DNA from: Branchinecta lynchi
Lineage: Eukaryota > Arthropoda > Branchiopoda > Anostraca > Branchinectidae
Length of the DNA stretch: 64,000 bases
Assembly (NCBI GenBank): GCA_023053575.1
Contig: JAKZAP010000004.1
Location: 23,985,252 to 24,049,251 of the forward strand
Direction: 5' to 3'
Made by a program: the position numbers and the translations under genes. A model generated the notes under the pieces. It had not been told where the DNA came from. It was given only the letters and a program-made list of their open reading frames with translations, and ran no database searches. Below, piece by piece: positions 9,454 through 21,600 of this stretch. Numbering within the stretch: position 1 is the first letter of the stretch; every line of letters starts with the position of its first letter.

Positions 9454-10836
9454 AACAAGACCAAAGGTTTCGATGGGATCCCAAATATTCAATATCTGAT
9501 CCAGACAACTGGGTCTTGTCTTAGCCAGATCCAGTCTTCGCCAAACTCCTTGAACATTTTTACAATTAAAATTCAGAAACAGATTAAGGTCAAATAGCTA
9601 GATTCAGCATGTGTGTTTACCCCTATAAGTCATATCTGTTTTGACGAAAACTTCCTGCCACTTCTGCCAATTTCCCGGTTCCGACCGAACTCCAGAACTA
9701 CTTGTCCGGCGAAAAAAGAAAGCTCAAAGACGAAATCAGGGTATCTTCTTTCCCCAGTAATGAACACCTAATCAACTTCAAATAGAAATTTAGCTTATAA
9801 CAAGTTTTCCGATTCCAGCCGGATTCCGGTCGAACTATATGTCCGGGTAAATATGATTGTCATACAGGGACTCAGCATCTCTTCTTACCCCTAAATCGCT
9901 TATCTAATCAACTAAAATAAAACTTTGACTTCCAACAGTTTTCCGGTTTTGGCCGGATTCCGGACGAACTACATGTCCGGGTAGAAAATTGTTTTCACAT
10001 AAGTGTTCAGCATGTCTTCTTGCCCTAAATCGAACATCTAATCAACTCCAAATAAAACTTTTAATTTTGACAAGCTTTCCGGTTTGGGCCGGATTCCGGT
10101 CGAAATACTTGTCCGTCGAGAAAATAGTTTTCACCATCGTCTTCAGCATGTATTCCTACCTCTAAATCGAACATCTAATCAACTTCAAATAAAACTTTTA
10201 CTTTCAACAAACTTTCCGGTTTGGGCCGGATTCCGGGCGAAATACTTGTCCGTCGAGCAAATAGTTTTCACCATCGTCTTCAGCATGTATTCCTACCCCT
10301 AAATCGAACATCTAATCAATTTCAAATAAAACTTTTACTTTCAACAAATTTTCCGGTTTGGGCCGGATTCCGGGCGAAATACTTGTCCGTCGAGAAAATA
10401 ATTTTCACCATCGTCTTCAGCATGTCTTCCTACCCCTAAATCGAACATCTAATCAACTTCAAATAAAACTTTTACTTTCAACAAACTTTCCGGTTTTGGC
10501 CGGATTCCGGGCGAACTACTTGTCCGATGACAAAATAGTTTTCACCATCGTGGTCAGCATGTCTTCTTACCCCATAATCGACTATCACATTAGCTGTTTC
10601 AAATTATTTTGTTTGTCCCTTAATTTGAATCCCCTCCCCCACCCCTAAATGTAGAGCTACAAAGCCCATCTACGAACTTGACTGGTCCGACGACCCAACG
10701 AACCCTCACACCAAGTTTCATCAAAATATCTCATTCCCTTCGAGAGTTATCGTGCTTACAGACGGACGGACGGACAGACGGACAACTTTTGCGATGTCAT
10801 AGGTATCCCTCCACTTACGTTTTGGGATCCCAAAAA
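9454..10836 (-). mobile_element. Family A element, near-complete copy (Helentron-like)
   Basis: Read in reverse this starts with TTTTTGGGATCCCAAAACG at 10836. The (GTCY)n microsatellite (10755-10785) follows, then the ATAACTCTCGAAGGGAATGA block, ATGAAACTTGGTG, and a run of 137-bp core units. Units at 10084, 10221 and 10358 are almost identical. It ends with TGGGATCCCATCGAAACC, a short hairpin and CTTGTT at 9454. No clear target duplication is visible. The overlapping 72-residue ORFs starting MGRIP are the same core unit read three times, not genes. Confidence 0.8.
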
Positions 10837-11175
10837 CAATGTATTCCGTCGTCTCCTTTCATATAATCGATGTTACTCTGCTAGTCAAATCTTTCAGAAA
10901 ATTAAATTGAATTTTTTGCTTTTATGAGACGGAACGCGATAGTTAGTTTTGTTGCAAGGTTAGAAGTCTCCGAAAATCAACTTCTAAAGGCAATTCGCGA
11001 GAATGAGAATTCCTTTTCCGGCCGTTTCTACCGCCTTTTCCGTCGACTGTGCTATTGCCCCGAGCACAGAATGGATGAAATGATTGTATATATATAGTAA
11101 AGAAAAGTCCTGTTTTAGGGTAATTTTAATATCTGATGTGTACTATCACGAATTAAATAAATTGATTGATTGATA
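10837..11175 (+). mobile_element. LINE 3'-end fragment with (TTGA)n tail
   Basis: Ends with AATTAAATAAATTGATTGATTGAT at 11152-11175 (AATAAA-like signal followed by TTGA units). This is the pattern of the other retroposed 3' ends here. The 5' limit is uncertain and no protein is readable. Confidence 0.45.
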
Positions 11176-11263
11176 CGAAAGGACAGGAGCGACTAGTGCT
11201 GCTTTCGGGGATTTTCTAAGTGACGTTGGGCGTACTACTAAGATCGAGTGTCAGCCCGAATAC

Positions 11264-12308
11264 TTTTTGGGATCCCAAAACGTAAGTGGAGGGATACCCA
11301 TGACATCGCAAAAGTTGTCGGTCTGTCCGTCCGTCCGTCTGTTAGCACCATAACTCTCGAAGTGGTTTAGATATTTTGATCAAACTTGGCATGAGGACTC
11401 TCTAGGTCAAAGTACAGGTCAAGTTCGAAGATGCCCATCTGTAGCCCTATATTTACGGGTGGGGAGGGGTTTGAAATTAAGGCGAACCAAAAATATTTTT
11501 TAAAAGCTAATCAAATAGTCGATGTAGGGGTAAAGGGACATGCGTATTATCTCGCCGGACAAATAGTTCACCCATAATCTTGCGAAAAACCGGAAAATTT
11601 GTGAAAAAATCCCAAGTTGATTAAAGGTTCAGTTTAGGGGCAAGGAGACGTGCTGAGTCCGAATATGAAACTTATTTCTCGCCGGACAATTAGCTCGGCC
11701 GGATTCCGGCCAAAACCGGAAAATTTGTTTTAAGTAAAGTCTTAGTTAAATTTGATAAGATGTTCGATTTTTGGGTAAGAAGACACGCTGAATCCGTATA
11801 TGATAATCATTTTCTCACCGGACCTATAGATCGCTCGGAATCGGGCTGAAACCGGAAGATTTGTTAAAAGTAGAAGTTTAATCTGAAGTTGATTAGAGTT
11901 TTGATGTAGGCGCAAGAAGACATGCTGAATTCGTTTTTGAGCTTTAGTTTTTTGCCAGAAAAATAGTTTGGCCGGAATCCGGCCGAAACTGCAATTTTGG
12001 CAGAAGTAAGGAAGTACGACGTGGGCTATAGGGTAAACCATATGTTGAATCAATATCAGAATATTTGACAGGGTAAAATGGGTATCTGAATATATCTTAA
12101 CTTGGTGAAATTCAGCTGGCGTATCCATTTTGCACTGTCAAATACGAACTTGGTCTTGTTCAATTGTTACCATTGACCTTAATCTGTTTTTAAATTTTAA
12201 AATAAAAAAATGTTTAAGAAGTCGGTTGAAGACCAAATATCTAAAAGACCGAATTGTCTGGAGTATATATTACGATTTTGGGATCCCATCAAAACCTTTG
12301 GTCTTGTT
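11264..12308 (+). mobile_element. Family A element, complete diverged copy
   Basis: Begins TTTTTGGGATCCCAAAACGT, then the GTCTGTCCGTCCGTCCGTCT microsatellite at about 11321-11341, the ATAACTCTCGAAG block and diverged core units (GGCCGGATTCCGGCC). Its 3' part carries the GTATCCATTTTGCACTGTCA module (near 12121). It ends GGGATCCCATCAAAACC, TTTGG, TCTTGTT at 12308. Copies at 21971 (reverse) share the same 3' variant. Confidence 0.8.
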
Positions 12309-12695
12309 TCTTAGAGACAGGCACTACTTTGTCTTGTTCCATTTACTGGCAAAGCCGTTTCGGGTATTTAGGTGATAGGAACATGGCGTGCGAGTTGTAG
12401 CAACTGGTATTCACTGAACATAAATTTTCCCTTGGGAAGCGGTTCAGCCCGCTCGATATAAGATGACAAAAAGGAATTGTGATCGAGTAGACGTGTAATA
12501 CCGTAATTTCCAATCCTACCTCACATGGAAGCTAGAGTATATGTTCATGTCGGTTAAATCATACAGTAGGTTAGCCCGGGCGTAGGTGGCAGGTCGATAC
12601 AACGGTCACGCAATAAAGTGACTGGAGTGAAACATGAAGATTAGAAAAGGAAACTGCCAGAACCTTGCCTGTGTGCATAAAAGCAAAGGAAGAAT
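12309..12695. other. No recognised feature
   Basis: No ORF with a recognisable product and no repeat found. Confidence 0.4.
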
Positions 12696-13011
12696 CCCGA
12701 TGAAAAATGTGTAGCCTGCGTAGTAGTATGGTAGTAGTACGAAAACTTGCATGAAATACTATGTAATAGCAAAGAATACTATCATTCAATGTGCCTGAAA
12801 CTGGTCCAATCTTATGTAGTAGTATCCAGTAGCATCCTGTCTTGCCATAGTAGCATGCAGTCTTGCTAATAGTAGCATATAGTAGTATGCAGTAACACGG
12901 TAGCCTGGAAGTAGAAGCATGTAGTAGCATCGTTAGTACTGCATCGTTAGTACTGCATTCTACTTTTCGTATTACTTCGTAGTACTATTTTGAGAAAATT
13001 TTTTCATCGGG
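12696..13011. mobile_element. MITE family F, copy 1
   Basis: Bounded by CCCGATGAAAAAT and its complement (TTTTTTCATCGGG). The interior is built from degenerate GTAGTA/TAGCAT triplet-like repeats. The same element lies in the opposite orientation at 56308-56609. The minus-strand ORF across it is repeat-derived. Confidence 0.8.
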
Positions 13012-13018
13012 TTGGGAA

Positions 13019-13183
13019 GTAAGTAAGTAATTTATTTCTGACCCGCCATTTGAAAAGCGGAGTATGTAAAATAAAATAAAAGAATTAAGTGAATTATATG
13101 CCACTGGCATGTCTGATGCTTTTAAGAAATACCAGGTTTATTTATATTTGCCATTACAATTGTACCTTACCTTACCTTAAGTA
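13019..13183 (-). mobile_element. LINE/SINE 3'-end fragments, minus orientation
   Basis: Contains GTAAGTAAGTAATTTATT at the left (a TTAC-tailed 3' end in reverse). At 13085-13183 there is a segment whose reverse complement matches 30311-30400 (GGTAAGGTAAGGTAC, AATAAACCTGG, AAAAGCATCAGACATGCCAG). So a family with a TTACC-type tail is present in both places. Confidence 0.6.
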
Positions 13184-13658
13184 AAATATAACACATACAA
13201 TGTACAATGTTTCATTCATCGGCCAGAAAAAAATGTAGAGTGTCGTGTGCTGGCTGGGCCCTGCTGTTCATAAGTTTTGGCAGAGCCGACGAAATTTCCA
13301 AAAGTGTGACGCTTGCATCTTTAACTTAGAAACAGAAGTGATTGGACCAAAACGTGTCAGCTTCCTCGGATGTATCACAAAGCAAAATATCATTAGGGAA
13401 TAGCGCCCACTACTCTTGCTGCATTTAGAGCGAGACGAACTTGCTGGTCTAGAAATTTCTTGCAAAGCAAAGGCTTGGTCTGAACACACCAAGGAACAAC
13501 GGAGGACTCATCATTTTTATGCTGTCATCAGGGTGTGAATTAGTCGGAGCCATCGCTGGTGAACGACTGAATGAGTTTCAGTAGGGACGTTGTCTGTCGC
13601 TAATAGTGCTAGTATCGCCGCTATTCGCGTGTGTGTCAATTTTGTCAAGTCTTGTCGC

Positions 13659-14046
13659 TACACTGTCAGAAGTTTCATAACAGATTGCGCGTAACACTTT
13701 CAAGAATAACACCTTTTCACTTAGAAATAAAGTGTTATGACCAATTAACTGTATACTATTTCGTGCCTAGATCTCCAACAACACCTTCAATAGGTAAAAA
13801 TACAACACTGTCGGAAGTTACATAATGACAACAGAAGGATGCGCGGTTTCAACAGATAACACTTTGGGATGTTATCTGTTGTGTTTCGTTCGTTCCCGTT
13901 AGTATTTTTACCAATTGAAGGTGTTGTTGGAGATCTAGTAACGAAATAGTGTAAACTTAATTCGTCAAAACACTTTATTTCTAAGTGAAAAGGTGTTATT
14001 CTTGAAAGTGTTGTACGCTATCTGTTATGAAACTTCTGACAGTGTA
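13659..14046. mobile_element. Palindromic MITE, family D, next to TMTC3 exon
   Basis: A near-complete palindrome of about 388 bp. The left arm from TACACTGTCAGAAGTTTCAT is mirrored by a right arm ending ATGAAACTTCTGACAGTGTA, including matching AACACCTTTTCACTTAGAAA blocks. The flanks GTCGC/CTCGC may be a 5-bp target duplication with one mismatch. It ends 52 bp before the TMTC3 splice acceptor at 14098. A related copy is at 16470-16691. Confidence 0.85.
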
Positions 14047-14098
14047 CTCGCTAGTGTTATTTTGCTCTGATGTATCAGTTTGAGCATTTTTTTTTCAG

Positions 14099-14180
14099 GA
14101 TGTGTTCACTGTTCATGAAACCTACGATAACCTTCGTGGCAGCGCTGCTTTTTGCCGTACACCCTATCCACACAGAAGCG
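14099..14180 (+). CDS. TMTC3: TMTC3 internal exon (conserved HPIHTEA segment)
   Basis: The exon is bounded by a polypyrimidine tract plus CAG (14096-14098) and by GTAAGT at 14181. It enters with one base completing a split codon, then 27 codons read MCSLFMKPTITFVAALLF followed by AVHPIHTEA, and it leaves in phase 0. The hydrophobic stretch before HPIHTEA is a membrane segment, and HPIHTEA is the hallmark of the TMTC (transmembrane and TPR repeat-containing) family. TMTC proteins are ER membrane O-mannosyltransferases acting on cadherin domains. The internal ATG is not a start: upstream exons must encode the N-terminal membrane and luminal part. The next exon continues directly with VTGVVGRAELLSS, which matches TMTC3 better than TMTC1, 2 or 4. 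Confidence 0.9.
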
Positions 14181-15070
14181 GTAAGTACCTCAATGGTTAT
14201 GGCTTTTTAAACTCCGCAAAACCCCTAGCGGAAATTGAGTAGGGGTATAGCGGCTTTTTGAGACTACAAGTCGATATTGATTGTATCCGCACGCCATAAA
14301 TCATGTCAGTGTATTGTAAACGCGTAACGCTTCGCTTTAAATGATCATTCATATCCATTCCGCTGGGCTGTATTTTTAGTTGCACATGTCTAAAATCTGT
14401 AAAAAATATTTACCTAAGAAAGTCAAGAAACAAAGAAGTATCGATCTGTGTGTCCAGAAAGCCACCACATTTAAAACCGACGCTGTCTGCTTTCTATTTA
14501 CAATCTGCTCACTAAGAAAAAAAACCCTGGAGTAACAAGAAGTGGATTGATACTTCATAATGATTCAAATCTTTCCTGACTTGATTCCACTTTCACCAAG
14601 AGAGCCTTTAGCAGCTTTAGTGGCAAGTTCTTTCAGGGCTTTACCTTAAAATTACCTTAAATCGCATTGTTCAGCGACAAAGGTGTCAATCAGAGAAAAT
14701 AACTCCAAAGAGTACCGCGCAAACTTTGAAAAAGTGACACACAATCGCAGCAACACTAACTCCACTAGCGGATACGAATGTCTCTACCGAAACCCAACCA
14801 ATCGCAGAGCAGAATTATTTTGCTCTGACCAATCGTTAACGAGCGATGGCTAGAATCTACGTCCGCGACTGAACGCAGCGAACAAAGCGACGGAGGCCCA
14901 TTTTTGATGCATGGGAAGGATAGTTTTTCGCGTTACCCTCTAGAGTTATTATGCTCTGGTGCCAATGTCCCTGTAGAGTCGCTGGTGGTGTGATGATTTT
15001 TTTTTTGATTGAATTTTCTGATTGTTTCTATTCTTCCCGTTGCTTGTTCTTCAACGCCAAGTCTGACTCT
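14181..15070. other. TMTC3 intron 1, 5' part; no further feature
   Basis: Start of a 14,764-bp intron (14181-28944). This stretch has no supportable ORF. Minus-strand frames near 14197-14558 show no motif. Confidence 0.5.
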
Positions 15071-15079
15071 TTTATGTCC

Positions 15080-15450
15080 TTTATCCCTTAAGAGAGGAGA
15101 GAGCACCTTTGCCAGACTTTTGGCCTAAAACTCCTTTCCCACCCCGTGCACCGTTCCCTCCTCCCTAGTCCCCATTTACCCGAGAGACTTCGCCAACCTA
15201 GAGCAGTAGCAGTGAAGGTCCCAAAGCTCGCCCCAATTCATTGCCGCATTGACCGGTTCAAGAAAAGTTTCGTGCCTAGTTTCACTGAATGGTATAATGC
15301 AAATTGAGTTTGTTTCATGACAATGTTTTATTTTTGATAATTTATATTTCATTCAGTGTATTTTTGATGTTTGACACGAAGAAACGAATTCGGCATTTTG
15401 CTGGATAGTTTTTCTTTTAAATTAAAACGATCATTCATTCATTCATTCAT
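15080..15450 (+). pseudogene. LINE ORF2 C-terminus and 3' end, truncated
   Basis: A frame ending RFKKSFVPSFTEWYNAN at about 15255-15306 matches the C-terminus of the second LINE at about 21.8 kb (RYSRSFVPSFVKQYND). It is preceded by a proline-rich APLPDFWPK...PPRAPFPP segment. After the stop there is about 120 nt of 3'UTR and a (CATT)n tail at 15432-15450. It is a 5'-truncated retroposed copy. Confidence 0.75.
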
Positions 15451-16469
15451 AATTCCTTGGTGTCCTTGAAAAACAACAACAACATATATCTTTCAGGAAA
15501 CTCGACCGCGTATTCCAAACACTTTTCCTTTCATTTTCCTCTTCAGCTTTTCCTTTGGCAGCCATGGATACTTGTTAAGCTGAAGTTCGTTATGATATCC
15601 CAGGCTAATTTAACGAATATTGGGAAAAATAAAATGATTATGATTCTGATAGTGTCCTTTCTTTTGTAAACTGTGCTGCCTATAGTTGACCTAAAGGTTT
15701 TCCTGCGGCCGGGCGCTTTCAGTTGTTTGTTTTGACAGCCATAAACGCCTGATAGGCTGAGTTTCGCAAATACTCTTGATGACTACTGGTCGTGCCTATG
15801 AAGAATCGCCGTGTGCCTAGCGAAGAGCCAGAAGCACCACTACAGGTTTCCTCAACGAACGCCGTTTTTTTATTTGTATTATTGTTTTTAATGAATGAGT
15901 GAAGAGTTTATTAAAACAAAAGTAGAATCTCGAATGCCCAGAGGCGAACCTGTAAGGGACGAATTACCTTCGAAACAAAACATAAATAACAACAAAAACT
16001 TCGACAAAAATAAAGCGTCGTTCGGGCGACGTTTCACGTTCTTCCTGAGGTTCACTGGCGTTTTTTGGTCTAGCCGTATAGGTTATTCTGTTCCGTTGAC
16101 GCCTGCGTTGTTTGGTTATCCAATCACTTTGCTGTCATTTGGCCACTGACAAGTTGGAGCCTCCGACTTTTGCGTGGTCAGTCGAGCGACAGCTGTTTTC
16201 GCTTGCTTGGGTAATATCCAGGGTCCTGATTTGATTTCGTTGATGGAGAGGGCGGTGAAGTAAGGGGGCGATTGTCATGATTCGTTCCGGTCATTTGAGT
16301 GAGTCGCCTTGTTGACGGCAGGCAGAGGGGGAAATCGAATGGCTAATTTCGAGAGAGTTTGGCAGGGTCAGTTTTTACCTTGGTCGAGTCAAGTGACACC
16401 GTGAGCTTGAAAGAGAGGGGTTGTGGGATTCTGCTGATCTCTTGCCCATGAATGAGTTAATTTTCCTGC
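15451..16469. other. Intron; no recognised gene
   Basis: Contains an 84-residue frame at 15895-16149 without a recognisable domain. AATGAATGAGTGAAGAGTTTATT near 15890 may be the reversed tail of another LINE 3' end (weak). Confidence 0.4.
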
Positions 16470-16691
16470 CTACGCTGTCAGAAGTTTCATAACAGATAAC
16501 ACAAGGATGCGCAGTTTCAAAAGACAACACTTTTAATGTAATCTTTGGGGATTTCGAGAACGTTATGCATTAAATGTTATGTATAACAAGCATTGACAGG
16601 AAGAGCCGAAAACCCCCGAAAAAGTATCTGCTGACTTTTTGTTTGTCTGCGCATCCTTGTGTTACCTGTTATGAAACTTCTGACAGTGTAG
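16470..16691. mobile_element. MITE family D, short copy
   Basis: Left end CTACGCTGTCAGAAGTTTCA and right end ATGAAACTTCTGACAGTGTAG are inverted repeats. The repeats extend inward through ACACAAGGATGCGCAG. About 222 bp, non-coding, same family as 13659-14046. A further family D-like end (CTGACAGTGTAG at 16907-16918, with GTTATCTGTTATC) suggests a second partly overlapping copy at 16692-16918. Confidence 0.8.
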
Positions 16692-16915
16692 TCAAACACT
16701 GTTTAGAAGTTTGGAAACATTTAACATGGCGCATCCTTGTGTTAGAACATAATTGTTAAGACCCTTTTAACTGTTATGTTTCGAAACAAAATTTCTATTA
16801 TGACCCTTTTGTGTGACAAGATAACGTTTGAAAAGGTCATAACAGATATATTATCAAAATGTTTAACAAAAGGATATGAAAACATATGTTATCTGTTATC
16901 AAAGGTCTGACAGTG

Positions 16916-17007
16916 TAGGCTTTATATCTGCAATGATACCGGTATCTCTAATAATAATGTTTAGGCTTTATATCTGTAATGATATCGGTATCTCTAATAA
17001 TAACGTT
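16916..17007 (+). repeat. Direct tandem duplication, 2 x 46 bp
   Basis: TAGGCTTTATATCTG...GGTATCTCTAATAATAA occurs twice back to back with three substitutions, starting exactly at the family D terminus. Confidence 0.8.
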
Positions 17008-17900
17008 TGTTAGACCGAAGGAGATACAGTGAAAGCATCTAAATATTTTCAGAAACGAACACTCGACTACAAATAAAAGGACATATTTAAAATATTCGCT
17101 AGGATGAACTTATCATATGCTGATATTTAAAATTCACAGATATTCTATTGCTGATTCGTTTTGCTTAGGCATGTCATCTTTGCCGAGCTGCATAGGTAGT
17201 GAGCAAAGGGTTAACCACTTGCGAGTAGAAATCGGAAGGAAGTGAATGTATGTGCGATTTTTTTCAGTATTTATTGCACTTTCATGGGAGGAAGTTGCTG
17301 GTATCACAGTTAGAGTTTGTTTCAGGCAGAAACAGCGTATTGCAAGGCGCTCTTTAAAGTTCGGCTACCTGCGTCTACGATGACTTGCTGGCTGGTAGAC
17401 TTTTTGTTATTAGTCGACCATTGCCCCTTCGATGTAGTCACCCAGTTTTCCATTCTTGTCTATGCAGTTTTTGTTTGACGGAGGCGGAAGGAGGGTGGTC
17501 TGTGTTTGAGGCCTTAATCCCTCGCTTTCCTTGAGAATATTCCTGCTTAATTCGGCGTTTCGTTAATCCAGAGCGTAAAAAATAAATCAAGATTTAAAAC
17601 ATGCCTAGCCCTTTAATCTTGACGAGAATCCATACCGGAGGTTAGAAAATGTTGTAAGTCTTCTGAAGATGAAAGACTCTCAGAGCTCGGAAAAGCTATA
17701 TGGGGCTTGGTCGAGCGTGAAGTCAGGACTGGGTCCTTTTGTAGCTTCGTAGCGTTTATTCACAAGAGTTTCCGGAGAGGTGTTATAGAAACGCTTTGCT
17801 TCCTTCCCTTTGTAAATCGTGTTGGATGCTGGGTGCAATACTAAGGGATGTTTTCAGTTCGAAATCTGACCTGAGTTGGTTCTGATGGAGCCTTTTCGAG
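17008..17900. other. Intron; nothing recognised
   Basis: No ORF of note and no repeat matched elsewhere in the window. Confidence 0.4.
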
Positions 17901-17929
17901 ATGTCAACCTTATACTGCAGACGTGGAAG

Positions 17930-18310
17930 CTAGGGTTTGAGCATCTGTCGCTCGAGATTCCACGCCGAAACTTTGCCGCAAAGGGGGGAGACTTTGCAGT
18001 CATCTTCCTTCTCGCGTCACAGGGCACAATGGCAATGGCACAATGGCAGCACAGCCAGTTCCTATGATCCCATTCAGGCAATTCATGCGCGGTACGAAAG
18101 AAGTTTTGTCCTCTTTCCTCTTTTTTATGTTAATTATTGAGGTTTTGGCGCTTTAATTTGTTGCAATTCTTGTTCTTGTGTAATTATTGAATATTTGACT
18201 ATGCAAAAGCGCAATTGTATATAGTTATGTTTGACGAGAGAACAAATATTCGTTTTTTTATTAATACTGTAAAGAATGTTCTTCGAACAATAAATATTGA
18301 TTGATTGATT
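17930..18310 (+). mobile_element. LINE 3'-end fragment with (TTGA)n tail
   Basis: Ends with GAACAATAAATATTGATTGATTGATT at 18286-18311, an AATAAA signal followed by TTGA units. A short frame YERSFVLFPLFYVNY ends at about 18139, in the style of LINE C-termini, followed by about 150 nt of 3'UTR. The 5' limit is uncertain. Confidence 0.5.
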
Positions 18311-18566
18311 AATATCGCCTAGAACCCTCCACAGTTGCCTGTACTGGTATGTGTGAACATTTCTGGTTACTGTGTGCAGAGATCAATTACTGTGTCGGTG
18401 TTCTTATTTATTTCTGTTTAATATTTTGTTCGCACCGCTCTATCTTTTAATAACTGATATTGATACTACGGTATTTCTGTAAGTGGGCTAACAAACTATT
18501 AGTCTTATTATATGTAAGGAGGGTTTCGGAGGGGATCGACTAAAAAGCGCAGGAGGCAGGAGTAAT

Positions 18567-18600
18567 AACAAGACCAAAGGTTTCGATGGGTCCCAACATT
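18567..18600 (-). mobile_element. Isolated family A 3' terminus
   Basis: AACAAGACCAAAGGTTTCGA followed by TGGGTCCCA, the 3' end of family A (here in reverse), with no core attached. It is either a solo end or an extreme truncation. Confidence 0.65.
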
Positions 18601-18639
18601 TTTTATATTTACTCCCGACAAAAGGGCACGGCATTACCG

Positions 18640-21600
18640 CACGCCTCCTATCAGTACACCCTTCCCAACCCCCCAAGCCTCGAAACGAATCGTCAGCGTT
18701 TCGACAGCTAATTTTTTATCCACAAAACCCCCAACAATCCCTCCGTTATTTCCCCCTCCGTCCCTTCTACTAGCCCCACCGTTTCGTATTCCACCTCCAA
18801 ATCTTGCTCCGATTGCACAAACCCCGTTCAGACTGATGTAAGTACTGGTACTCCTACTCTTTTTAGTGCCTTTAATTATCGTACGCAAATTGTTGACGCA
18901 AGATATAGTGTTCCAGTTGATAATCGTTTTTCGAATCTGGAGAAAATGACCGAGCTTGAGCTTCCCAACAATCTTAGCATAGGGTTGCCGCTTGTGACGG
19001 ACCACGGTATGGATGAAAGACTGGAGTCAGTCTCGGAACCGACATCAGTCTCTCCCCTTCCTCTCCCTCCCCCCTCCCCCATAATGCTGCCCCGGGATCG
19101 GTGGGAGGCAAGAAATTTAAAAATAAAGCGATATCCCGTGAATTTAATGATAAGCGTTACGTGTTTTCTTCCTTCCTCTACAGCAATGCGGAAAGTTTAA
19201 ACCTAGAAAAATTAACTGAACTTGAGACCACGGCCGTAATGCTTGGTTCTTCCGTTATCTCTGTAACCGAGGTTCATCGACAAGATTTAAATTTATTAAA
19301 AGTTCGGAAATTCTCTTCTTTTGTTAAACTTCGCCCTGATGACCATCCCCTTGGGAAGAAAGGAGGAGGAGTTATGACCCTTGTACATGCAGATTTTAAA
19401 CCTCAGCTTTTAACTATACCTTTCCTTTATGAAAAAGATGAGATTATTTGGGTGAAAGTACAACCTAAGCGACTCCCTAGGCCGTTCTCTGCGGTAGCGG
19501 TGTGCGTTTTCTACTATTCACCTGGTCAGCCCGGTGTCGCAAGAAAGGCGTTTTGGGAGAAGCTGCAGGAATCAACGGATTACATCCAGAGAACACATCC
19601 ATATTTTGGAATAGTTATACTAGGAGATGGTAATGAGCTGGATACTAAATCGCTGGCCAGGTCACTTAGTCTTAAAAGCGTGGTTAATTTCCCGACGACC
19701 AAAGGTTTCTCTGGATGTGATCCTGACAAACCTTTCTAAATATTATCAAAATCCGAGTAAACTAGCACCACTTGGTGGTAGTTACCACTATATGCTCCAG
19801 TGGAACCCTTTCGAGAGAGTAAAGATTATTCGGTAACTGAGGTTACTTCTAGACCAATCACAGACCCTGGTCTGTTGCAGTTCGGAAACTGGATTACGGA
19901 GGAGAACTGGACCTTGGTTCCCGCAGCGAAGGACTTGGATTCCCAAGTTGAGGAATTTCATGGTAAAATTAATGAAAAATTTCTTGAGTGCTTCCCTGAG
20001 CGTAAAACTAAATTTTGTTCCAGTGATAAACCGTATTTAAATTAAAAAATAAAGCGACTAATTAACCATAAAATACACATTATTCGAAAAGATCAAAAAG
20101 AGCAAGCACAAAAACTGACAAATGAAATTAAGTGGAAAATAAAAGAAGAACAGGCTAATTATTACAAAAATGAGGTGGATCATCTTTTGGAGTACAAGCC
20201 TTCGCAGTTCTTCAGTAAAGTTAAAAGTCTGACTGGAAAAAGTTGTCAACCAGTTGACTTCATGAAGGAGGAGCCACCAGAGAAAACTGCGAATGATTTA
20301 AATGCCCGTTTTGCTGCAGTTGTGCAGTCTTATCTACCACTTCCACCTGAAGACCCTCCACGAAATTTTCCCTCAAATGATAATTTAATGCCTGATATTT
20401 CTTTGTCAAGTGTAACTCGTAAACTTTCTAAGTTAAAAAGAACTTCTGTTGCTCTTTTGATATTCCAGTTGTTCTCGTTAAAGCATTTGCTAAAGAATTA
20501 GCTTTCCCCCTTCAGATAATCTACACTAACATAACGCGAACAGGTTATTTTCCAAAGAAATGGAAGAAAGGTTTTATCACCCCCATTCCAAAGAAAGGAG
20601 CACCTAATGATTTCTCTGGTGTACGGTCGATCACAGTTGCATCAATTTTCAGCAGAATTTACGAAAGTTTTGTTTCCACATGGCTTAAAGAATATCTTTT
20701 AAAAGTAACTGATCGAAAGCAGTTTGGTAACATTCCTAAGTGTTCGACAGTCCATTACCTAGTTAATTTGATTGATTTTATTTTAAAACATTTAGATGAA
20801 CCTGGCAAATGGATAAATTTAATTGCAATTGATTTTAAAAAGGCATTTGACCTTGTTACCATAAAATTCTTTTAGAAAAAATGGCGGAAAAAATATGCCC
20901 GGATTTATCGTCAAAATCATCAAGAGCTTTTTGACAAATAGAGAGCAAACTGTAAAGTATAAAGGCCATTTTTCTACTTCTTTACCATTTTTTTTTGGAG
21001 TTCCACAAGGAACTGTGATCCGTCCGTTGTGCTTCCTCCTCATGATAAATGATAATGATACTGCTGCTGGGCTGCAGGACACATGGAAATACGTTGACGA
21101 TTTGTCCCTAGCGGAAGTCGTATCTGAGGATTTGAAAAGTAACGCTGCCGGTTTCATCGTCCAGGTTACCTCAGAGGCGACTGAAATGAATATGGTCGTG
21201 AATAAAGACTAGTGCTCGGTTACGACCTTTTCTTTTCTTAGAAAAACTCAGCCGTCTTTCGAACCTCCTATCGACCCTGGGCTCATCAGTGATAAAATAA
21301 CGCTAGTAGGTGTAGTGATCTCTTCTGACCTTTCATAGCATGAAAATACAAAGACAAATGTAAAGAAAGCTAACAGCGCAATTATGCTAAAAACACTTAA
21401 AAAGTTACGGGTTCCTAAGGACAAGCTAAAGCTAATGTTTTGCTCTTTCATTCGACCCTTAGTCGAATATGCTTGTCCGGTTTGGCACTTTGCTCTTAGT
21501 CAAGGTGAAACTGATAAAATAGAGCGAGTTCAGAAGAGATCGCTGCAAGTTATCTATGGCGGTATTCTTTTTACCTCAAAGAATTTAAAATTGAATCCCT

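Noticed and set aside
10084..10648. Three overlapping similar ORFs starting MGRIP on the + strand (and similar ones at 43.7-44.1 and 53.6-54.0 kb on the minus strand)
   Set aside because: They are one 137-bp non-coding core of family A read through successive units. The unit length is not a multiple of three and no start or domain is conserved beyond the DNA repeat.
10739..10800. GTCC/GACGGACG repeat taken as a CRISPR-like or simple satellite array
   Set aside because: It is the fixed (GTCY)n microsatellite of family A, always in the same place relative to the element ends. There are no spacers.
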